From Streptomyces regalis (lineage in GTDB: Bacteria; Actinomycetota; Actinomycetes; Streptomycetales; Streptomycetaceae), in assembly GCF_001509475.1 (NCBI RefSeq), contig NZ_LLZG01000374.1:1-49966 (forward strand): 49,966 nucleotides of DNA. The letters are read 5' to 3'. Below are positions 35,921 to 46,096 of this stretch, in pieces. Below the pieces are notes generated by a model. The model saw nothing but the letters and a program-made list of their open reading frames with translations. It did not search any database and was not told the origin of the DNA. How positions within the stretch are numbered: the stretch's first letter is position 1; every line of letters begins with the position of its first letter. The translations under genes were made by a program, and so were the position numbers.

Positions 35921-36793
35921 ATGACCGATCACGGCCGTACCGGCACTGTGCTCGTCGGCCTCGACGACACGCCGCACAGTTGGCTCGCGGCGGACTGGGC
36001 CGCCGCCGAAGCCCAGCTGCGCGGCGGCATGCTCAGAGTCGTCCATGCCGTCCACGGCATCACGGAAGCCGAACTCGAGCTTGTCTCCCAGGACGCCGAC
36101 CAACTGGTTCTGGACGCGGCCGCCGGCGTGCTGGACGACGCCCGGGCCCGGCTCGTGTCCGCACACCCCGGTCTGAGAGTCGAGACCGCCCTGGCCCGGG
36201 ATCACCCGGCCGAGGCACTCCTGACCGCGGCGGAGAACGCCGACATGATCGTGGTGGGCACGCGCGGGCGGGGCGGGTTCGCCGGGCTGCTGCTGGGATC
36301 GGTGAGCCTGAAGGTGGCCGCCCATGCCACCTGCCCGGTCGTCGTCGTACGCGGGCACACCGAGAGGAAAGCGGCCGACGGGGGCATCGTGGTCGGCGTA
36401 CGGGATGAGGGGGACGAGGCGTCCGTGCGGTTCGCCCTTGCCGAGGCGGATCTGCTTGAGTCCCCGGTGCGTCTGATCCATTCCTGGACACCTCTCATGC
36501 ACGCGGGCCTGATGGTGCCGCAGGTGAGTGAGCTGGAACAGGAACGTCAGGTCCACGAGCGGGTGTTGAACCACGCGGCCCGGCCCGTCGCCGAGTATCC
36601 GCATGTCCATGCGGACACCGAGCTGGTCGTCGGTTCGCCCGCCGCCGTGCTGGTGGAGGCATCTGCCGGGGCCGGCCTGTTGGTACTGCCGCGCCATCCG
36701 CCCGCGGGCAGGGTCGGGCTGCGCCTGGGCACGGTGGTGCATGCTGTCCTGCACCACGCGAGCTGCCCGGTCGCCGTGGTGCCCGTCGGTTAG
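35921..36793 (+). CDS. tandem-domain universal stress protein (UspA family)
   Basis: 290 residues with two Usp domains. The first has GTVLVGLDDTPHSWLAADWA and an intact ATP-binding loop GTRGRGGFAGLLLGSVSLKV followed by CPVVVV. The second (GIVVGVRDEGDEASVRFALA ... HPPAGRVGLRLGTVVHAVLH, CPVAVVPVG) has a weaker G-rich loop and may not bind nucleotide. Tandem Usp proteins are abundant in actinobacteria and are induced in dormancy or stress. ATG at 35921 has GGGAGG upstream. Confidence 0.92.
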   Translation: MTDHGRTGTVLVGLDDTPHSWLAADWAAAEAQLRGGMLRVVHAVHGITEAELELVSQDADQLVLDAAAGVLDDARARLVSAHPGLRVETALARDHPAEALLTAAENADMIVVGTRGRGGFAGLLLGSVSLKVAAHATCPVVVVRGHTERKAADGGIVVGVRDEGDEASVRFALAEADLLESPVRLIHSWTPLMHAGLMVPQVSELEQERQVHERVLNHAARPVAEYPHVHADTELVVGSPAAVLVEASAGAGLLVLPRHPPAGRVGLRLGTVVHAVLHHASCPVAVVPVG

Positions 36794-36837
36794 CAAGGGC
36801 GCCTTAGTGGTCGGCGCTTAAATCCTTCGGGGATTGT

Positions 36838-37455
36838 TCACGCTGCTGGTGCGACAGAGGATTCCTCATGGTGATCGGCGGTGGTGAACCTCCACTGGAA
36901 CGGCTGTGCCGTTGCCTTGTAGGGGTCTTCGAAGGCTCGGAGCCGGTCCCTGACCTCGGTGAGGTCGGTGAGGTCGGTGAGGCCGGTGAAGTCGTTGGGC
37001 GAGAGGGCCTTGCGCTGGACGGCAGAGAAGTAGATCTCGACTTGGTTGAGCCAGGAGGTGTGCACGGGGGTGCGGACCATGACCGTGTTCGGGAACGCCG
37101 CGGTGAGCCGGTCGGCCGCCTTCTGACAACGATGGGAGGAGCCGTTGTCGACGATCCAGAACACGCGCTTGGCCCTTGCGTAGGGTTCCTGGCTCATGAC
37201 CCGGGTAGCCAGGTTCATGAACGGGACGATGCCGGTGCGTTCTTCGGTGCGGCCGAATACCTTCGCGGCGTGGACGTCGTAGGCGGCGAGGTAGGCCAGG
37301 GCACCGCCGCGTCCGTGTGCACCATGCGCGGCGTGCAGCGCCACCTGTGCACGCACCCGCAGCCGGTGCTCGGTCTTGTGGTCGTAGGCCATCTTCTTCA
37401 GCCGCACGCGTTCGGCGGCACTCGGGGCTGTCGGACAGGGGGCGCGGACGGGATG
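36838..37455 (-). mobile_element. IS630-family transposase remnant with internal deletions
   Basis: The frame begins with the family N-terminus (PTAPSAAERVRLKKMAYDHK, TEHRLRVRAQVALHAAHG) and jumps straight to the catalytic half (GRGGALAYLAAYDVHAAKVF, KRVFWIVDNGSSHRCQKAAD, SWLNQVEIYFSAVQRKALSP). The HTH region and the part holding the first catalytic Asp, roughly 200 residues, are missing. The D and E of the last two motifs remain. The extreme C-terminus also looks shortened (FTT joined to ADHHEES). A 9-base GAGGTCGGT repeat (about 36958-36990) encodes LTDLTDLTEV. No terminal inverted repeats were found. The element is inactive. Confidence 0.75.
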
Positions 37456-37544
37456 GCGGGCGAACCGATACCGGTGCAAGAGGCCACTTGGACAGGGAAA
37501 ACGCAACTTCGACAGTTCCTTCAGGCTGAGCCAGGGAGAGACGC

Positions 37545-38048
37545 ATGCCCCATCTTGCGCTGTACACATTCGGCGTCCTGAAGTCACCTCTCGCCGATCC
37601 CGCACCTCTCACGCGCGAGTTCTACGACAGTGGTGAGGCCGTCTACCGGAAGATCAGTCGGCACTCCGGGTACCTCGCGCGTGCTGAAGCGGCAGACGGT
37701 GACCGGGGCATGCTCTTCGAGGCGGACTGGGGTGCATGGGGGGAGTTTGCCGTACCGACTTGGTACGGCGAGGGCCAAACGGTGGAAACCACCGCCCTGG
37801 CCGCGACCCTCTCACTCTGGACCGACCTGCGCCCCGCCTTCGACGCCGTCTACACCGGTCTACACCGTAAGGCGCTGAACAGGCGTTACGACTGGTTCGA
37901 GAGGACAGGGCACCCAAATCACGTGATCTGGTGGGTCTCCGACGGCGTGATACCCACCTGGCAGGACGGGCTCCACCAGTCGTTCGCCCCGGAGGGAACT
38001 CCGACCAGGATCAAAGGGATCGGGCCGAAGAGCGACCAGGCTCGCTGA
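37545..38048 (+). CDS. DUF3291 protein
   Basis: 167 residues. It starts PHLALYTFGVLKSPLADPAP, followed by DWGAWGEFAVPTWYGEGQTV, ETTALAATLSLWTDLRPAFD and HVIWWVSDGVIPTWQDGLHQ. This is the complete DUF3291 pattern, a ferredoxin-like dimeric alpha/beta barrel related to monooxygenase-fold proteins. GGGAGAG precedes ATG at 37545. Function unknown. The adjacent IS630 relic lies divergently upstream. Confidence 0.85.
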   Translation: MPHLALYTFGVLKSPLADPAPLTREFYDSGEAVYRKISRHSGYLARAEAADGDRGMLFEADWGAWGEFAVPTWYGEGQTVETTALAATLSLWTDLRPAFDAVYTGLHRKALNRRYDWFERTGHPNHVIWWVSDGVIPTWQDGLHQSFAPEGTPTRIKGIGPKSDQAR

Positions 38049-38163
38049 CAAGGAAGCCTGAACGACTGGGTTCGCTGTCAAGCGCCTCGATTGAACGACG
38101 GCGAACAGATGCGTCTGCGCTACGGCGGACCTTCCATTCCGGGTGTGCGGTATCGCGTCCTCC

Positions 38164-39492
38164 TCATCGCGCTACGGACTCCTCGATACGGTGCCGGACC
38201 CGGTCGGCGAGGTCTGTCAGCCGCCCGGAGAGCACCGCCCGCGGCGCGACGGGGTCCCTGATGCGACGGGCCGCCGGCGGCAGCCCGGCGAGATCGGCGG
38301 CGAACCTCTCGGCGCACTCGGCGAGCCGTGGCCGTCTGCCGGTGCGCCGACCGCCCCGCATCACCGTCTCCAGCAACGGAATGCCTCCATCGGGCGGCTG
38401 CTCATCGCTGAGCCCGATCACATCCGCGTATCCGGGGCGGCGGAACACCTGCTTCGGGCCGGGGGCCGTCACCTTCGCCGAGGACAGTTTCATCACCGGC
38501 CGACCGTCGTATTCGACGAGCTTGTAGGCGGAGTCCAGGAACGGGGCGTCGGCCGACACTCCGACCCGGGTGCCGACGGCGTAGACGTCGATCGGCGCGG
38601 CGGAGCGGACCAGGTCGTCGACGGCGTACTCGTCGAGACCGCCGCTGACGATGACGCGGACGTCCGGCAGCCCGGCCGCGTCGAGGATCGCGCGTGCCCG
38701 GACAGCCAGGGCCCCGAGGTCGCCGCTGTCCAGCCGTACGGCCGAGCCGGGCCCGCGGCCCAGGTCCCGCAGCACCCGAGCGGCGACGCGCACGCCCGCC
38801 TCGGTGTCGTAGGTGTCCACCAGGAAGGTCACCGGGCCCGGGTGGGACCGGGCGAACGCCCAGAAGGCGGCCTCTTCGGTGTCGAATGCCTCGACATACG
38901 AGTGGGCCATCGTACCCACGGCAGGCACCGCCTCCGCGGTGGCGGCTGCGACGTTGCTCGTTCCGGCGAAGCCCACCATCGCGCCCAGCCGGGCGGCCTG
39001 GAAGCCGGCCCGGGGGCCGTGGGTGCGCCGCAGGGAGAAGTCGATGACAGGGTGTCCCGCTGCGGCGAGTACGCAGCGGGCGGCCTTGGAGGCGATCGCT
39101 GTCTGATGGCTGACCTGATTGAGTACGTACGTCTCGACGAGCTGGGCCTGCGGAAGCGGAGCGGTCACCTCCAGCAGGGGCTCGCCCGCCAGGGCGATCC
39201 GGCCCTCCGGCACTGCCCGTACCCGGCCAGTGAACTCCAGGCCGAGCAGGAGCGCCAGATCACGCTCGGGCCGGTGCAGCGCCGAGGCGAAGGCGGCGAC
39301 GTCCTCGGGGCCGACCCGGAAGCCGGACAGGAAGTCCAGCGCCGACTCCAGGCCCGCGGCGACCAGAAAGCCGCGTTCCGGCGGCAGGTCGCGGACGAAC
39401 AGGCTGAACGTCGCGGGCCGGGTCATCCCCTCACGCAGGTACGACATCGCCATCGTGACCTCGTACAGATCGGTCGTGGTCACGTCGGACAT
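38164..39492 (-). CDS. pncB: nicotinate phosphoribosyltransferase
   Basis: 442 residues. It makes nicotinate mononucleotide from nicotinate, PRPP and ATP in the NAD salvage (Preiss-Handler) pathway. Visible are the N-terminal TTTDLYEVTMAMSYLREGM, FLVAAGLESALDFLSGF, DFSLRRTHGPRAGFQAARLG (with the phosphorylated-type histidine), GTSNVAAA, GTMAHSYVEAF, VRLDSGDLGALAVRARAILD and VGTRVGVSADAPFLDSAYKL. ATG at 39492 was preferred because GGAGGTGA lies ~8 bases upstream. It stands alone as a transcription unit. The position on a probable chromosome arm suggests a second copy elsewhere. Confidence 0.94.
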   Translation of the reverse strand: MSDVTTTDLYEVTMAMSYLREGMTRPATFSLFVRDLPPERGFLVAAGLESALDFLSGFRVGPEDVAAFASALHRPERDLALLLGLEFTGRVRAVPEGRIALAGEPLLEVTAPLPQAQLVETYVLNQVSHQTAIASKAARCVLAAAGHPVIDFSLRRTHGPRAGFQAARLGAMVGFAGTSNVAAATAEAVPAVGTMAHSYVEAFDTEEAAFWAFARSHPGPVTFLVDTYDTEAGVRVAARVLRDLGRGPGSAVRLDSGDLGALAVRARAILDAAGLPDVRVIVSGGLDEYAVDDLVRSAAPIDVYAVGTRVGVSADAPFLDSAYKLVEYDGRPVMKLSSAKVTAPGPKQVFRRPGYADVIGLSDEQPPDGGIPLLETVMRGGRRTGRRPRLAECAERFAADLAGLPPAARRIRDPVAPRAVLSGRLTDLADRVRHRIEESVAR

Positions 39493-39739
39493 CAGCGTCA
39501 CCTCCACCCGACGCTGTTCCCCTCATTCCCATCATCGAACGATGTCGGCACCTGGTGCTGGGGGAGCTGACGAAGCGCCGGTGGAGGGGACTCTGTGATC
39601 GGTTGGAGGGAGATGATCCGTGCCCTGTGAGGGGTCTCGGCCGCCGGACGATCTCCAGTCGGTCGCGCGGGCGGCTGCGGCCGGCGAACCGAGGTCGCTA
39701 CTCCGCTGGACGGTTCCTTCCTCGAGCGTGACCAGCGGG

Positions 39740-39883
39740 TCAGGACCGCGCTTGCTGCTCGCGCCGCCCCTTGCGCAGGAAGCGCCGCAGCCGTGTCTTG
39801 GTCCAGGTGTTGATCACATCGTCCTTGGTGAGCCAGCCGCGCTGCGCCGTCCCCACGCCGTAGGGGGCGTTCGCGTGTGTCAC
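39740..39883 (-). CDS. 47-residue ORF translationally coupled to the chloramphenicol exporter
   Basis: GTG at 39883 overlaps the exporter's stop (GTGA) and opens VTHANAPYGVGTAQRGWLTK, DDVINTWTKTRLRRFLRKGR, REQQARS. Codon use is strongly Streptomyces-like, and the second half is a basic amphipathic helix. No family is recognised. The overlap suggests the two are translated together. It could be an accessory peptide of the transporter or a fused remnant. Confidence 0.5.
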   Translation of the reverse strand: MTHANAPYGVGTAQRGWLTKDDVINTWTKTRLRRFLRKGRREQQARS

Positions 39884-41058
39884 TGGAGCACCTCAGCGCT
39901 TCGGCGGACCGCGACCACTGTGCGGAGGGAGAACGCGATGAGCAGCGCGACGGCGACCAGGAGCCCGCTTGCCCACAGCGGCCCGAGGTTCCCGACCGTA
40001 GTACTGAGGGTGGTCGCGGCGACGAGCGGTCCGACGGCGGCGCCGACGTTGAGGGCCGCGGTCGCATACGAGCCGGCCATGGTGGGGGCTCCCGCGGCCT
40101 CGTAGAGGACCCGCGTGATCAGCGTGCTGCCCAGCGCGAACGACAACGCGCCTTGCACGAACACGAAGGTGAACAGGGCGACCGGCTCGTTGGCCAGCAC
40201 CGCCAGGGTCGGCCAGCCAAGGAGCAGCAACGGACCACCGACTGCGAGGACCAGACCGGGACGCTGGTCGGACAGCCGGTCGGCGACGGCGACGCCGACG
40301 AAGGAACCGGCCCCGAAGAGCACCAACACGACAGAGATCCACAACTCGCCCAGCCCGGCGGTGTCGGTCACCACAGGGGCGAGGAAGGTGAAGCTTGCGA
40401 ACGTTGCCGCGTTCACCAGCGCGCCGAGCAGCATCACCAGGAGCAACCGCGGCCTGGTGAGCTGGGCGAGCTCCGCTCGCAAGGCCAGCCCGCCAGTCGC
40501 CTCTTCCTTCACACGTCCCGTGGGGATCCCCTTCAGGATGCCGAGAGCTGCAGGCAGGCAGAGAGCGGCGACAGCCCAGAAGGTGGCCCGCCAGCCGAGC
40601 AACGTGCCGAGTACCGACCCACCAGGGACCCCGGCGATCGTGGCCATCGTCGTGCCTGACAGCAGCACGGCCAGCGCACGTCCCTTCTTGTCGGGCGAGA
40701 CCAGCGTGGCGGCAGCCGTCAGAGCGACGGCAAGGAACCCGGCGTTCGCGAGCGCGGCGACGACCCGGGTGGCGAACAGGACCGGGAAGCCGGTGGTGAC
40801 GGCGCCCACGGCGTGAGCTGCCGTGAAAGTGAGGATGAACCCGAGAAGGCTGGAGCGCCTGGACCAGTTGCGGGCAAGCGCGGCCACGAGGGGGGCGCCG
40901 ACGACCATGCCGACCGCGAAGGCCGAGGTGAGCGTGCATGCTGTCCCGACTGTGACGTCGAGGTCTGAGGCAATGTCCGGCAGGAGGCCGGCGAGCATGA
41001 ACTCCGAGGTGCCCATGGCGAAGACCGCCAGGGCAAGCAGATACAACGGGAGAGGCAT
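39880..41058 (-). CDS. cmlR: Cmx/CmlR-type chloramphenicol efflux MFS transporter
   Basis: 392 residues, twelve transmembrane helices. The start PLPLYLLALAVFAMGTSEFM, LAGLLPDIASDLDVTVGTA and the motif A-type loop ARNWSRRSSLLGF, together with GRALAVLLSGTTMATIAGVP, GGSVLGTLLGWRATFWAVAA, are nearly those of the S. lividans/S. coelicolor and Corynebacterium chloramphenicol exporters. ATG at 41058 has GGAG upstream and gives exactly the family length. It exports chloramphenicol (and perhaps florfenicol) by proton antiport. Family members are sometimes controlled by a leader peptide, but I could not define one. A coupled 47-residue ORF follows. Confidence 0.9.
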   Translation of the reverse strand: MPLPLYLLALAVFAMGTSEFMLAGLLPDIASDLDVTVGTACTLTSAFAVGMVVGAPLVAALARNWSRRSSLLGFILTFTAAHAVGAVTTGFPVLFATRVVAALANAGFLAVALTAAATLVSPDKKGRALAVLLSGTTMATIAGVPGGSVLGTLLGWRATFWAVAALCLPAALGILKGIPTGRVKEEATGGLALRAELAQLTRPRLLLVMLLGALVNAATFASFTFLAPVVTDTAGLGELWISVVLVLFGAGSFVGVAVADRLSDQRPGLVLAVGGPLLLLGWPTLAVLANEPVALFTFVFVQGALSFALGSTLITRVLYEAAGAPTMAGSYATAALNVGAAVGPLVAATTLSTTVGNLGPLWASGLLVAVALLIAFSLRTVVAVRRSAEVLQ

Positions 41059-41559
41059 CGAAGGCTCCGAGGTGAGGAGAAGCACGAGAAGGTCATCTCG
41101 TCACCGCGGCCAGCCCCAAGGGCACACTCGCCCGGCCGCAGAATGCGGCGCGACGACAGGGCTACGAGCTCAGGCGTTCAGGGGGCTGACGGCGTGACCG
41201 AAAGCCCCCACCTTGTCTGACTCAGGACTCGACATGGCCTCCATCAGCATCCCCTCGGCCATGTCGCGGGCCGGCAGGCAATCCGCTCCGGTGTGCAAGG
41301 CACTGTCAACGCTCGCCGGAGAAGCACCCCCGCCCCGACCACCGACTGCCTTCCAGGACTTCCTGGACCAGCGCGGGATCCCTCGGCCGAAGTCCTGGCG
41401 GCCCGCAGGCGACTGGCCTCGACAACTACAAGATCACCGACAGCGTCACGCGCGCGGTTTAGAGCCGCTTAATCGCAGTCCCGGAGGATCCGGGGTTTCC
41501 ATGGGGCGACCCCGCGCAAAGGGGCGACCTCTCAGGAGTGCCGAAGCTGGGAGAGGGAT
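41059..41559 (+). other. 501-base divergent gap before the CYP105-like gene
   Basis: It contains the upstream regions of the exporter (minus) and the P450 (plus). I found no credible gene. A 20-codon frame MGRPRAKGRPLRSAEAGRGI ends in a TGA overlapping the P450 ATG (ATGA), which may be chance. No regulator of the PKS cluster lies here. Confidence 0.4.
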
Positions 41560-42786
41560 ATGAGCGGTGACGACCTGCTACGGACACCCGCGGAGTTGCC
41601 GGAGTTTCCGATGTCCCGCACCTGCCCGTATCATCCGCCCGCCGGATACGCCGAGTTGAGGGAGCGTGGGCCGGTGTCCCGGGTCCGGCTCTACGACGGG
41701 CGGGTGGCCTGGGTGGTGACCGGTTACGGCGAGACACGGCGGCTTCTCGTCGACCCGCGGCTGTCTTCGGACCGCACCCGGCCGGACTTCCCCGTCCTGG
41801 TGCCCCGGATGGCGGCCGCGAAGCTCACCGCATTGGTGGGCATGGACCCGCCGGAGCACGACATCCAGCGCCGCATGCTCATCCCGAGCTTCACCGTGAA
41901 GCGTGTGACCGGGCTCAGGCCCTCGATCCGCAGGATCGTGGACGAGCGGATCGACGTCCTGCTGGCCGAGGGCGCGCCGGCGGACCTGGTCACCGAGTTC
42001 GCGCTGCCGGTACCGTCCACCGTGATCTGCGAGCTTCTCGGAGTCCCGTACGAGGACCATGAGTTCTTCGAGGAGCAGACCCGCAGGATGCTCATGGCGA
42101 CCGGTACCGCTGAGGAAGCGGCCGCCGCCGGTGCTGCTCTCGTCGGCTACTTCGACGAGCTGATCGGTGCGAAACTCGGCGGGGCCGAGGCGCGCGGGGC
42201 GGCCCCCGGACTGCTGGACGAACTCATCGAGACCCGGCTGCCCACCGGTGATCTGAGCCGGGAGGAAATTGCGTCCATCGCGATGTTCCTCCTGGTGGCG
42301 GGCCACGAGACCACGGCCAACATGATCGGGCTGAGCATCCTGACCCTGCTGGAGCACCCCGAGCAGTGGGCTCGGCTGCGGGCCGATCCGGGCCTGGTAC
42401 CCGGGGCGATGGAGGAACTGCTGCGGTTCCTGTCCGTCGCGGACGAGTTGCAGCGTGTGGCGGCCGCCGACATCGAGATCGGCTCCGTGGTCATCAAGGA
42501 GGGCGACGGGGTCTATCTGCCGAACGCCGCGGCCAACCGCTCCGCCGACGCGTTCACCGACCCCGACACCCTCGACGTGGGCCGGGGCACCCGCCATCAC
42601 CTGGCCTTCGGGTACGGGGTCCACCAGTGCATCGGACAGAACCTGGCCCGGGCGGAACTGGAGATCGCGCTGGGCCGGTTGACCGCGCGGATGCCGGCCC
42701 TGCGACTCGCCGAACCGGTCGAACGGCTCGGCACGAAACCCGGAGGTTCCGTTCAAGGGATCGTGAGACTTCCCGTCACCTGGTGA
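41560..42786 (+). CDS. cytochrome P450, CYP105-like, PKS-adjacent
   Basis: 408 residues, intact. LRTPAELPEFPMSRTCPYHP at the N-terminus, FLLVAGHETTANMIGLS (I-helix), EELLRFLSV (ExxR) and LAFGYGVHQCIGQNLARAEL (haem loop) are the marks of CYP105-type hydroxylases. ATG at 41560 with GGGAGAGGG upstream. It converges on the PKS genes with an 81-base gap, so it is the likely post-PKS tailoring oxidase of that pathway. No small 3Fe-4S ferredoxin gene follows, unlike many CYP105 loci. Confidence 0.92.
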   Translation: MSGDDLLRTPAELPEFPMSRTCPYHPPAGYAELRERGPVSRVRLYDGRVAWVVTGYGETRRLLVDPRLSSDRTRPDFPVLVPRMAAAKLTALVGMDPPEHDIQRRMLIPSFTVKRVTGLRPSIRRIVDERIDVLLAEGAPADLVTEFALPVPSTVICELLGVPYEDHEFFEEQTRRMLMATGTAEEAAAAGAALVGYFDELIGAKLGGAEARGAAPGLLDELIETRLPTGDLSREEIASIAMFLLVAGHETTANMIGLSILTLLEHPEQWARLRADPGLVPGAMEELLRFLSVADELQRVAAADIEIGSVVIKEGDGVYLPNAAANRSADAFTDPDTLDVGRGTRHHLAFGYGVHQCIGQNLARAELEIALGRLTARMPALRLAEPVERLGTKPGGSVQGIVRLPVTW

Positions 42787-42867
42787 ACGCGCCCCGAGCC
42801 GCACCTGTCGACCCGAGACGGAGGGCGGCGGTACCGAAGTCCTGCCGGTACCGCCGCCCGTCGTGCG

Positions 42868-45800
42868 TCAGGCCGCCGTCAACTGCTCCTCGAGGAACCG
42901 GGCCACGGCGCCGGGCGTGGGGTGGTCGAACAGCAGCACCGGCGGTAGCAGCAGCCCTGTGGCCTCGCACAGGCGGTTGCGCACCTCCAGCGCGCTGAAG
43001 GACGACAGGCCGATGTCGAGGAAGTTGTCCTCCGCGCTGATCACGTCGGGCGAGGCGTGTCCGAGAACTTCCGCGGTGTGGACTCGGACCAGGTCGAGCA
43101 TCGATGCCTCGCCCTCCGGTACGGCGGGCGGTGGCTCGGCCACGTCGGCCACGGGTTCGGGCACGACGTACGGCGGCGGCACGGAGGCCGGGACGGACGC
43201 TGCGAGCGTCGCGGGTGGCCACCAGTAGCGGCGGTGCTCGAACGGGTATGTCGGCAAGTCGGCTCCCGGGACCGGCTGTTCGCCGTACCAGTGCCGCCAG
43301 TCGACCGCGCCTCCGGCCGCGTGCAGCCGTGACAGTGCCGTGGCGAGCGAGCCCTCCTCCGAGCGGTCCCGGACCAGGGCCGGTACGACGACGGGGGCGG
43401 CGTCCGCCGGCAGGCAGGCGGGCACCAGCGGCGCCAGCACCGCGTCCGGGCCCACTTCGACGAAGGCGGTCACGCCCGCTTCGTGCAGCGTGGCCACGAG
43501 TGCTCCGAAGCGGACGGGAGAGCGCAACTGACGGGCCCAGTAATCGGGTTGCCGCAGTTCCTCGACGCTCACCGGCCGGCCGGTCAGGTCCGAGACGACC
43601 GGGAGGGTCGGCTCGGTGAAGCGCAGGGACGACACGACCTGGCGCAGGGGTTCGAGGATGTCGTCCATGTGGGCCGAGTGGAAGGCGTGGCTGACCCGCA
43701 GCCTGCGGGTGCGCCGGCCGCGGTCGGCGAGCTGTGCCGCGATCTCCGCCACCGCGTCCGCGTCGCCCGAGATCACGGTCGAGGCGGGGGTGTTGAGCGC
43801 GGCGATGTCGACCTGCCCGGGGTGGTCGGCGAGCAGGGCGAGCACCTCCTCCTCGGAGGCCTCGCAGGCCGTCATCGCCCCGCCCGAGGGCCCGCTGCCC
43901 ATCAGGCGGCCCCGTGCGGCGACCAGAGTGCAGGCGTCCGCCACGGACAGGGCACCGGCCGCCGCGACGGCCGTGAGGCCGCCGATGGAGTGGCCGCCCA
44001 GGAAGTCCGGCTCCGGCAGCAGCTTTCGCAGCAGCCGGAAGAGCGCCAACTCCACGGTGAACAGGGCGGGCTGGGCGTACTCGGTGCGGTCGAGCAGCGC
44101 TGCTTCCGCACTGTCCTGCGCGGCGAAGAGCAGTGGCTTGAGGGGGCGCTCCACAAGCCCGCCGAAGGCCTCGCACAGCTCGTCCACCGTCTCCCGGAAC
44201 ACCGGCTGGTGCTCGTACAACTCGCGGCCCATGCCGGGGCGTTGGCTGCCCTGGCCGGTGAAGAGGTAGGCCGTGGCCGGCCGTTCGGCGGCCGTGCCGG
44301 ACACCACCTTGGGATCGGGGCGGCCGGTGGCGACGCTCCGCAGTGCGGCGAGCCGCTCGTCCGGGCTGACCGGCAGCACGACAGCCCGGTGTTTGAAGGC
44401 GTTCCGTCCCAGTGCCAGGGTGCGGCCCACGGCCACGGGGTCCACGTCGGGCGCGGTGGCCAGGTGGTCCGCCAGCCGTGCGGCCTGGGAGCGCAGCGCG
44501 GACCTGGTCCGGGCCGACAACAGCCACGGTGCCGTCGGCGCGGGCCGCCGGACCGCCGACGGGTCCGCGGGGCCGGCCCCGTCGGGCACGGGCTCGGGAT
44601 CGCCGGACGTGCCGGTCGGCGCCTGCTCCAGGATCACGTGCGCGTTCGTACCGCTGATCCCGAACGACGAGACCCCCGCCCGGCGCGGCCGGTTCCGGTC
44701 CGGCCAGGGCATGGCGGTGGCGAGCAGCTCCACCGCGCCCGCCGACCAGTCGACATGGGGCGTGGGCTCCTCGATGTGGAGGCTTTTGGGCAGGACGCCG
44801 TGACGCATCGCCAGCACCGTCTTGATCACCCCGGCGACACCGGCCGCGGCCTGCGTGTGCCCGATGTTCGACTTGAGGGACCCCACCAGCAGCGGCTCGC
44901 CGTCGACGCGGCCCTGCCCGTAGGCGGCGATCAGCGCCTGTGCCTCGATCGGGTCCCCGAGCCGGGTGCCCGTGCCGTGTGCCTCGACCGCGTCCACCTG
45001 CTGCGGGGCCAGCCGGGCGTCGGCCAGCGCCTGCTCGATGACGCGTTCCTGCGTCGGCCCGTTCGGTGCGGTCAGCCCGTTGCTCGCCCCGTCCTGGTTG
45101 ACCGCGGAGCCCCGCAGGACGGCGAGCACCCGGTGTCCGGCGCGGTGGGCGTCGGCCAGCCGCTCCAGCAGCACGAGACCGACCCCCTCGGCGAACCCCG
45201 TGCCGTCGGCGGACGCCGAGAACGCCTTGCACCGGGCGTCCGGAGACAGGCCGCGCTGGCGGCTGAACTCGACGAGAAGCAGCGGCGTGGCCATCACCGT
45301 GACCCCGCCCGCGAGCGCCAGATCGCATTCGCCGCGCCGCAGCGACTGCGCCGCCAGATGCATCGCCACCAGCGACGACGAGCAGGCCGTGTCCAGTGTG
45401 ACGGCCGGACCCTCAAGGCCCAGGTGGTAGGCGACCCGCCCGGACGCCACGCTGGTCGCGTTGCCGGTCATCAAATGGCCCTCGTACCCGTCGGGCACCC
45501 GCCCCGCGGGCGGAACGTACGCCTGCGAGACCACCCCGGCGAACACGCCGGTCCGGCTGCCGCGCAGCGACTCCGGCGCGATCCCGGCCCGTTCGAACGT
45601 CTCCCACGCAACTTCCAGGAGCTGCCGCTGCTGCGGATCCGTGGCCACGGCCTCGCGTGGCCCCATACCGAAGAAAGCGGCGTCGAACTCGCCCGCGGCG
45701 TGGAGGAATCCGCCCTCGCGGGTGCAGGTGGTACCGGGCCGGTCCGGGTCGGGGTCGTACAGCGCTTCCACGTCCCAGTCCCGGTCCGCCGGGAAGCCGG

Positions 45801-46005
45801 ACACCGCGTCCCGCTCCTTCGACACTAGCTCCCACAGCTCCTCGGGCGAGGTGACCCCGCCGGGGAGGCGGCAGCCCATCGCGACGATCGCGATCGGCTG
45901 GTGATCCCTCTCCTCCAGTTCCCGGACACGGCGGCGGGCCTGCCGCAGATCGCCGGTCGCCCGGCGCAGATAGTCGCGCAGCTTCTCCTCGTTGCTCATC
46001 GCCAT
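42868..46005 (-). CDS. type I polyketide synthase module: KS-AT-ACP
   Basis: 1,045 residues. An N-terminal docking helix ([20 protein letters not shown]) precedes KS (Cys208 in [16 protein letters not shown] at 343, SNIGHTQ at 379) and AT (GQGSQRPGM, catalytic Ser673 in GHSIGG, HAFH at 773-776, predicting malonyl-CoA). The C-terminal ACP follows (Ser1002 in [16 protein letters not shown]). There is no KR, DH, ER or thioesterase, so the extender's beta-keto group would be kept. In the ACP the normally conserved Asp before the phosphopantetheine Ser is Ser (GLSS instead of GxDS). ATG at 46005 (or 45999). It follows the neighbouring PKS gene by 91 bases on the same strand and probably accepts its chain. 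Confidence 0.95.
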   Translation of the reverse strand: MAMSNEEKLRDYLRRATGDLRQARRRVRELEERDHQPIAIVAMGCRLPGGVTSPEELWELVSKERDAVSGFPADRDWDVEALYDPDPDRPGTTCTREGGFLHAAGEFDAAFFGMGPREAVATDPQQRQLLEVAWETFERAGIAPESLRGSRTGVFAGVVSQAYVPPAGRVPDGYEGHLMTGNATSVASGRVAYHLGLEGPAVTLDTACSSSLVAMHLAAQSLRRGECDLALAGGVTVMATPLLLVEFSRQRGLSPDARCKAFSASADGTGFAEGVGLVLLERLADAHRAGHRVLAVLRGSAVNQDGASNGLTAPNGPTQERVIEQALADARLAPQQVDAVEAHGTGTRLGDPIEAQALIAAYGQGRVDGEPLLVGSLKSNIGHTQAAAGVAGVIKTVLAMRHGVLPKSLHIEEPTPHVDWSAGAVELLATAMPWPDRNRPRRAGVSSFGISGTNAHVILEQAPTGTSGDPEPVPDGAGPADPSAVRRPAPTAPWLLSARTRSALRSQAARLADHLATAPDVDPVAVGRTLALGRNAFKHRAVVLPVSPDERLAALRSVATGRPDPKVVSGTAAERPATAYLFTGQGSQRPGMGRELYEHQPVFRETVDELCEAFGGLVERPLKPLLFAAQDSAEAALLDRTEYAQPALFTVELALFRLLRKLLPEPDFLGGHSIGGLTAVAAAGALSVADACTLVAARGRLMGSGPSGGAMTACEASEEEVLALLADHPGQVDIAALNTPASTVISGDADAVAEIAAQLADRGRRTRRLRVSHAFHSAHMDDILEPLRQVVSSLRFTEPTLPVVSDLTGRPVSVEELRQPDYWARQLRSPVRFGALVATLHEAGVTAFVEVGPDAVLAPLVPACLPADAAPVVVPALVRDRSEEGSLATALSRLHAAGGAVDWRHWYGEQPVPGADLPTYPFEHRRYWWPPATLAASVPASVPPPYVVPEPVADVAEPPPAVPEGEASMLDLVRVHTAEVLGHASPDVISAEDNFLDIGLSSFSALEVRNRLCEATGLLLPPVLLFDHPTPGAVARFLEEQLTAA

Positions 46006-46096
46006 CGCACTCTCTTCTCTGTCCTCTCCGATCCGTGCGGCCAGGTGCCTCGGGTCCGGCGGGGCGGGTGGGGTCCGTACAAGCGCTCCGGGCAGG

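Noticed and set aside
36794..36860. Terminal inverted repeat of the IS630 element
   Set aside because: No matching inverted sequence was found beyond the other end near 37455-37540.
41059..41200. Attenuator leader peptide for the chloramphenicol exporter
   Set aside because: A frame starting MTFSCFSSPRSL runs straight into the exporter gene without stopping, and no pairing stem masking the ribosome-binding site could be shown.
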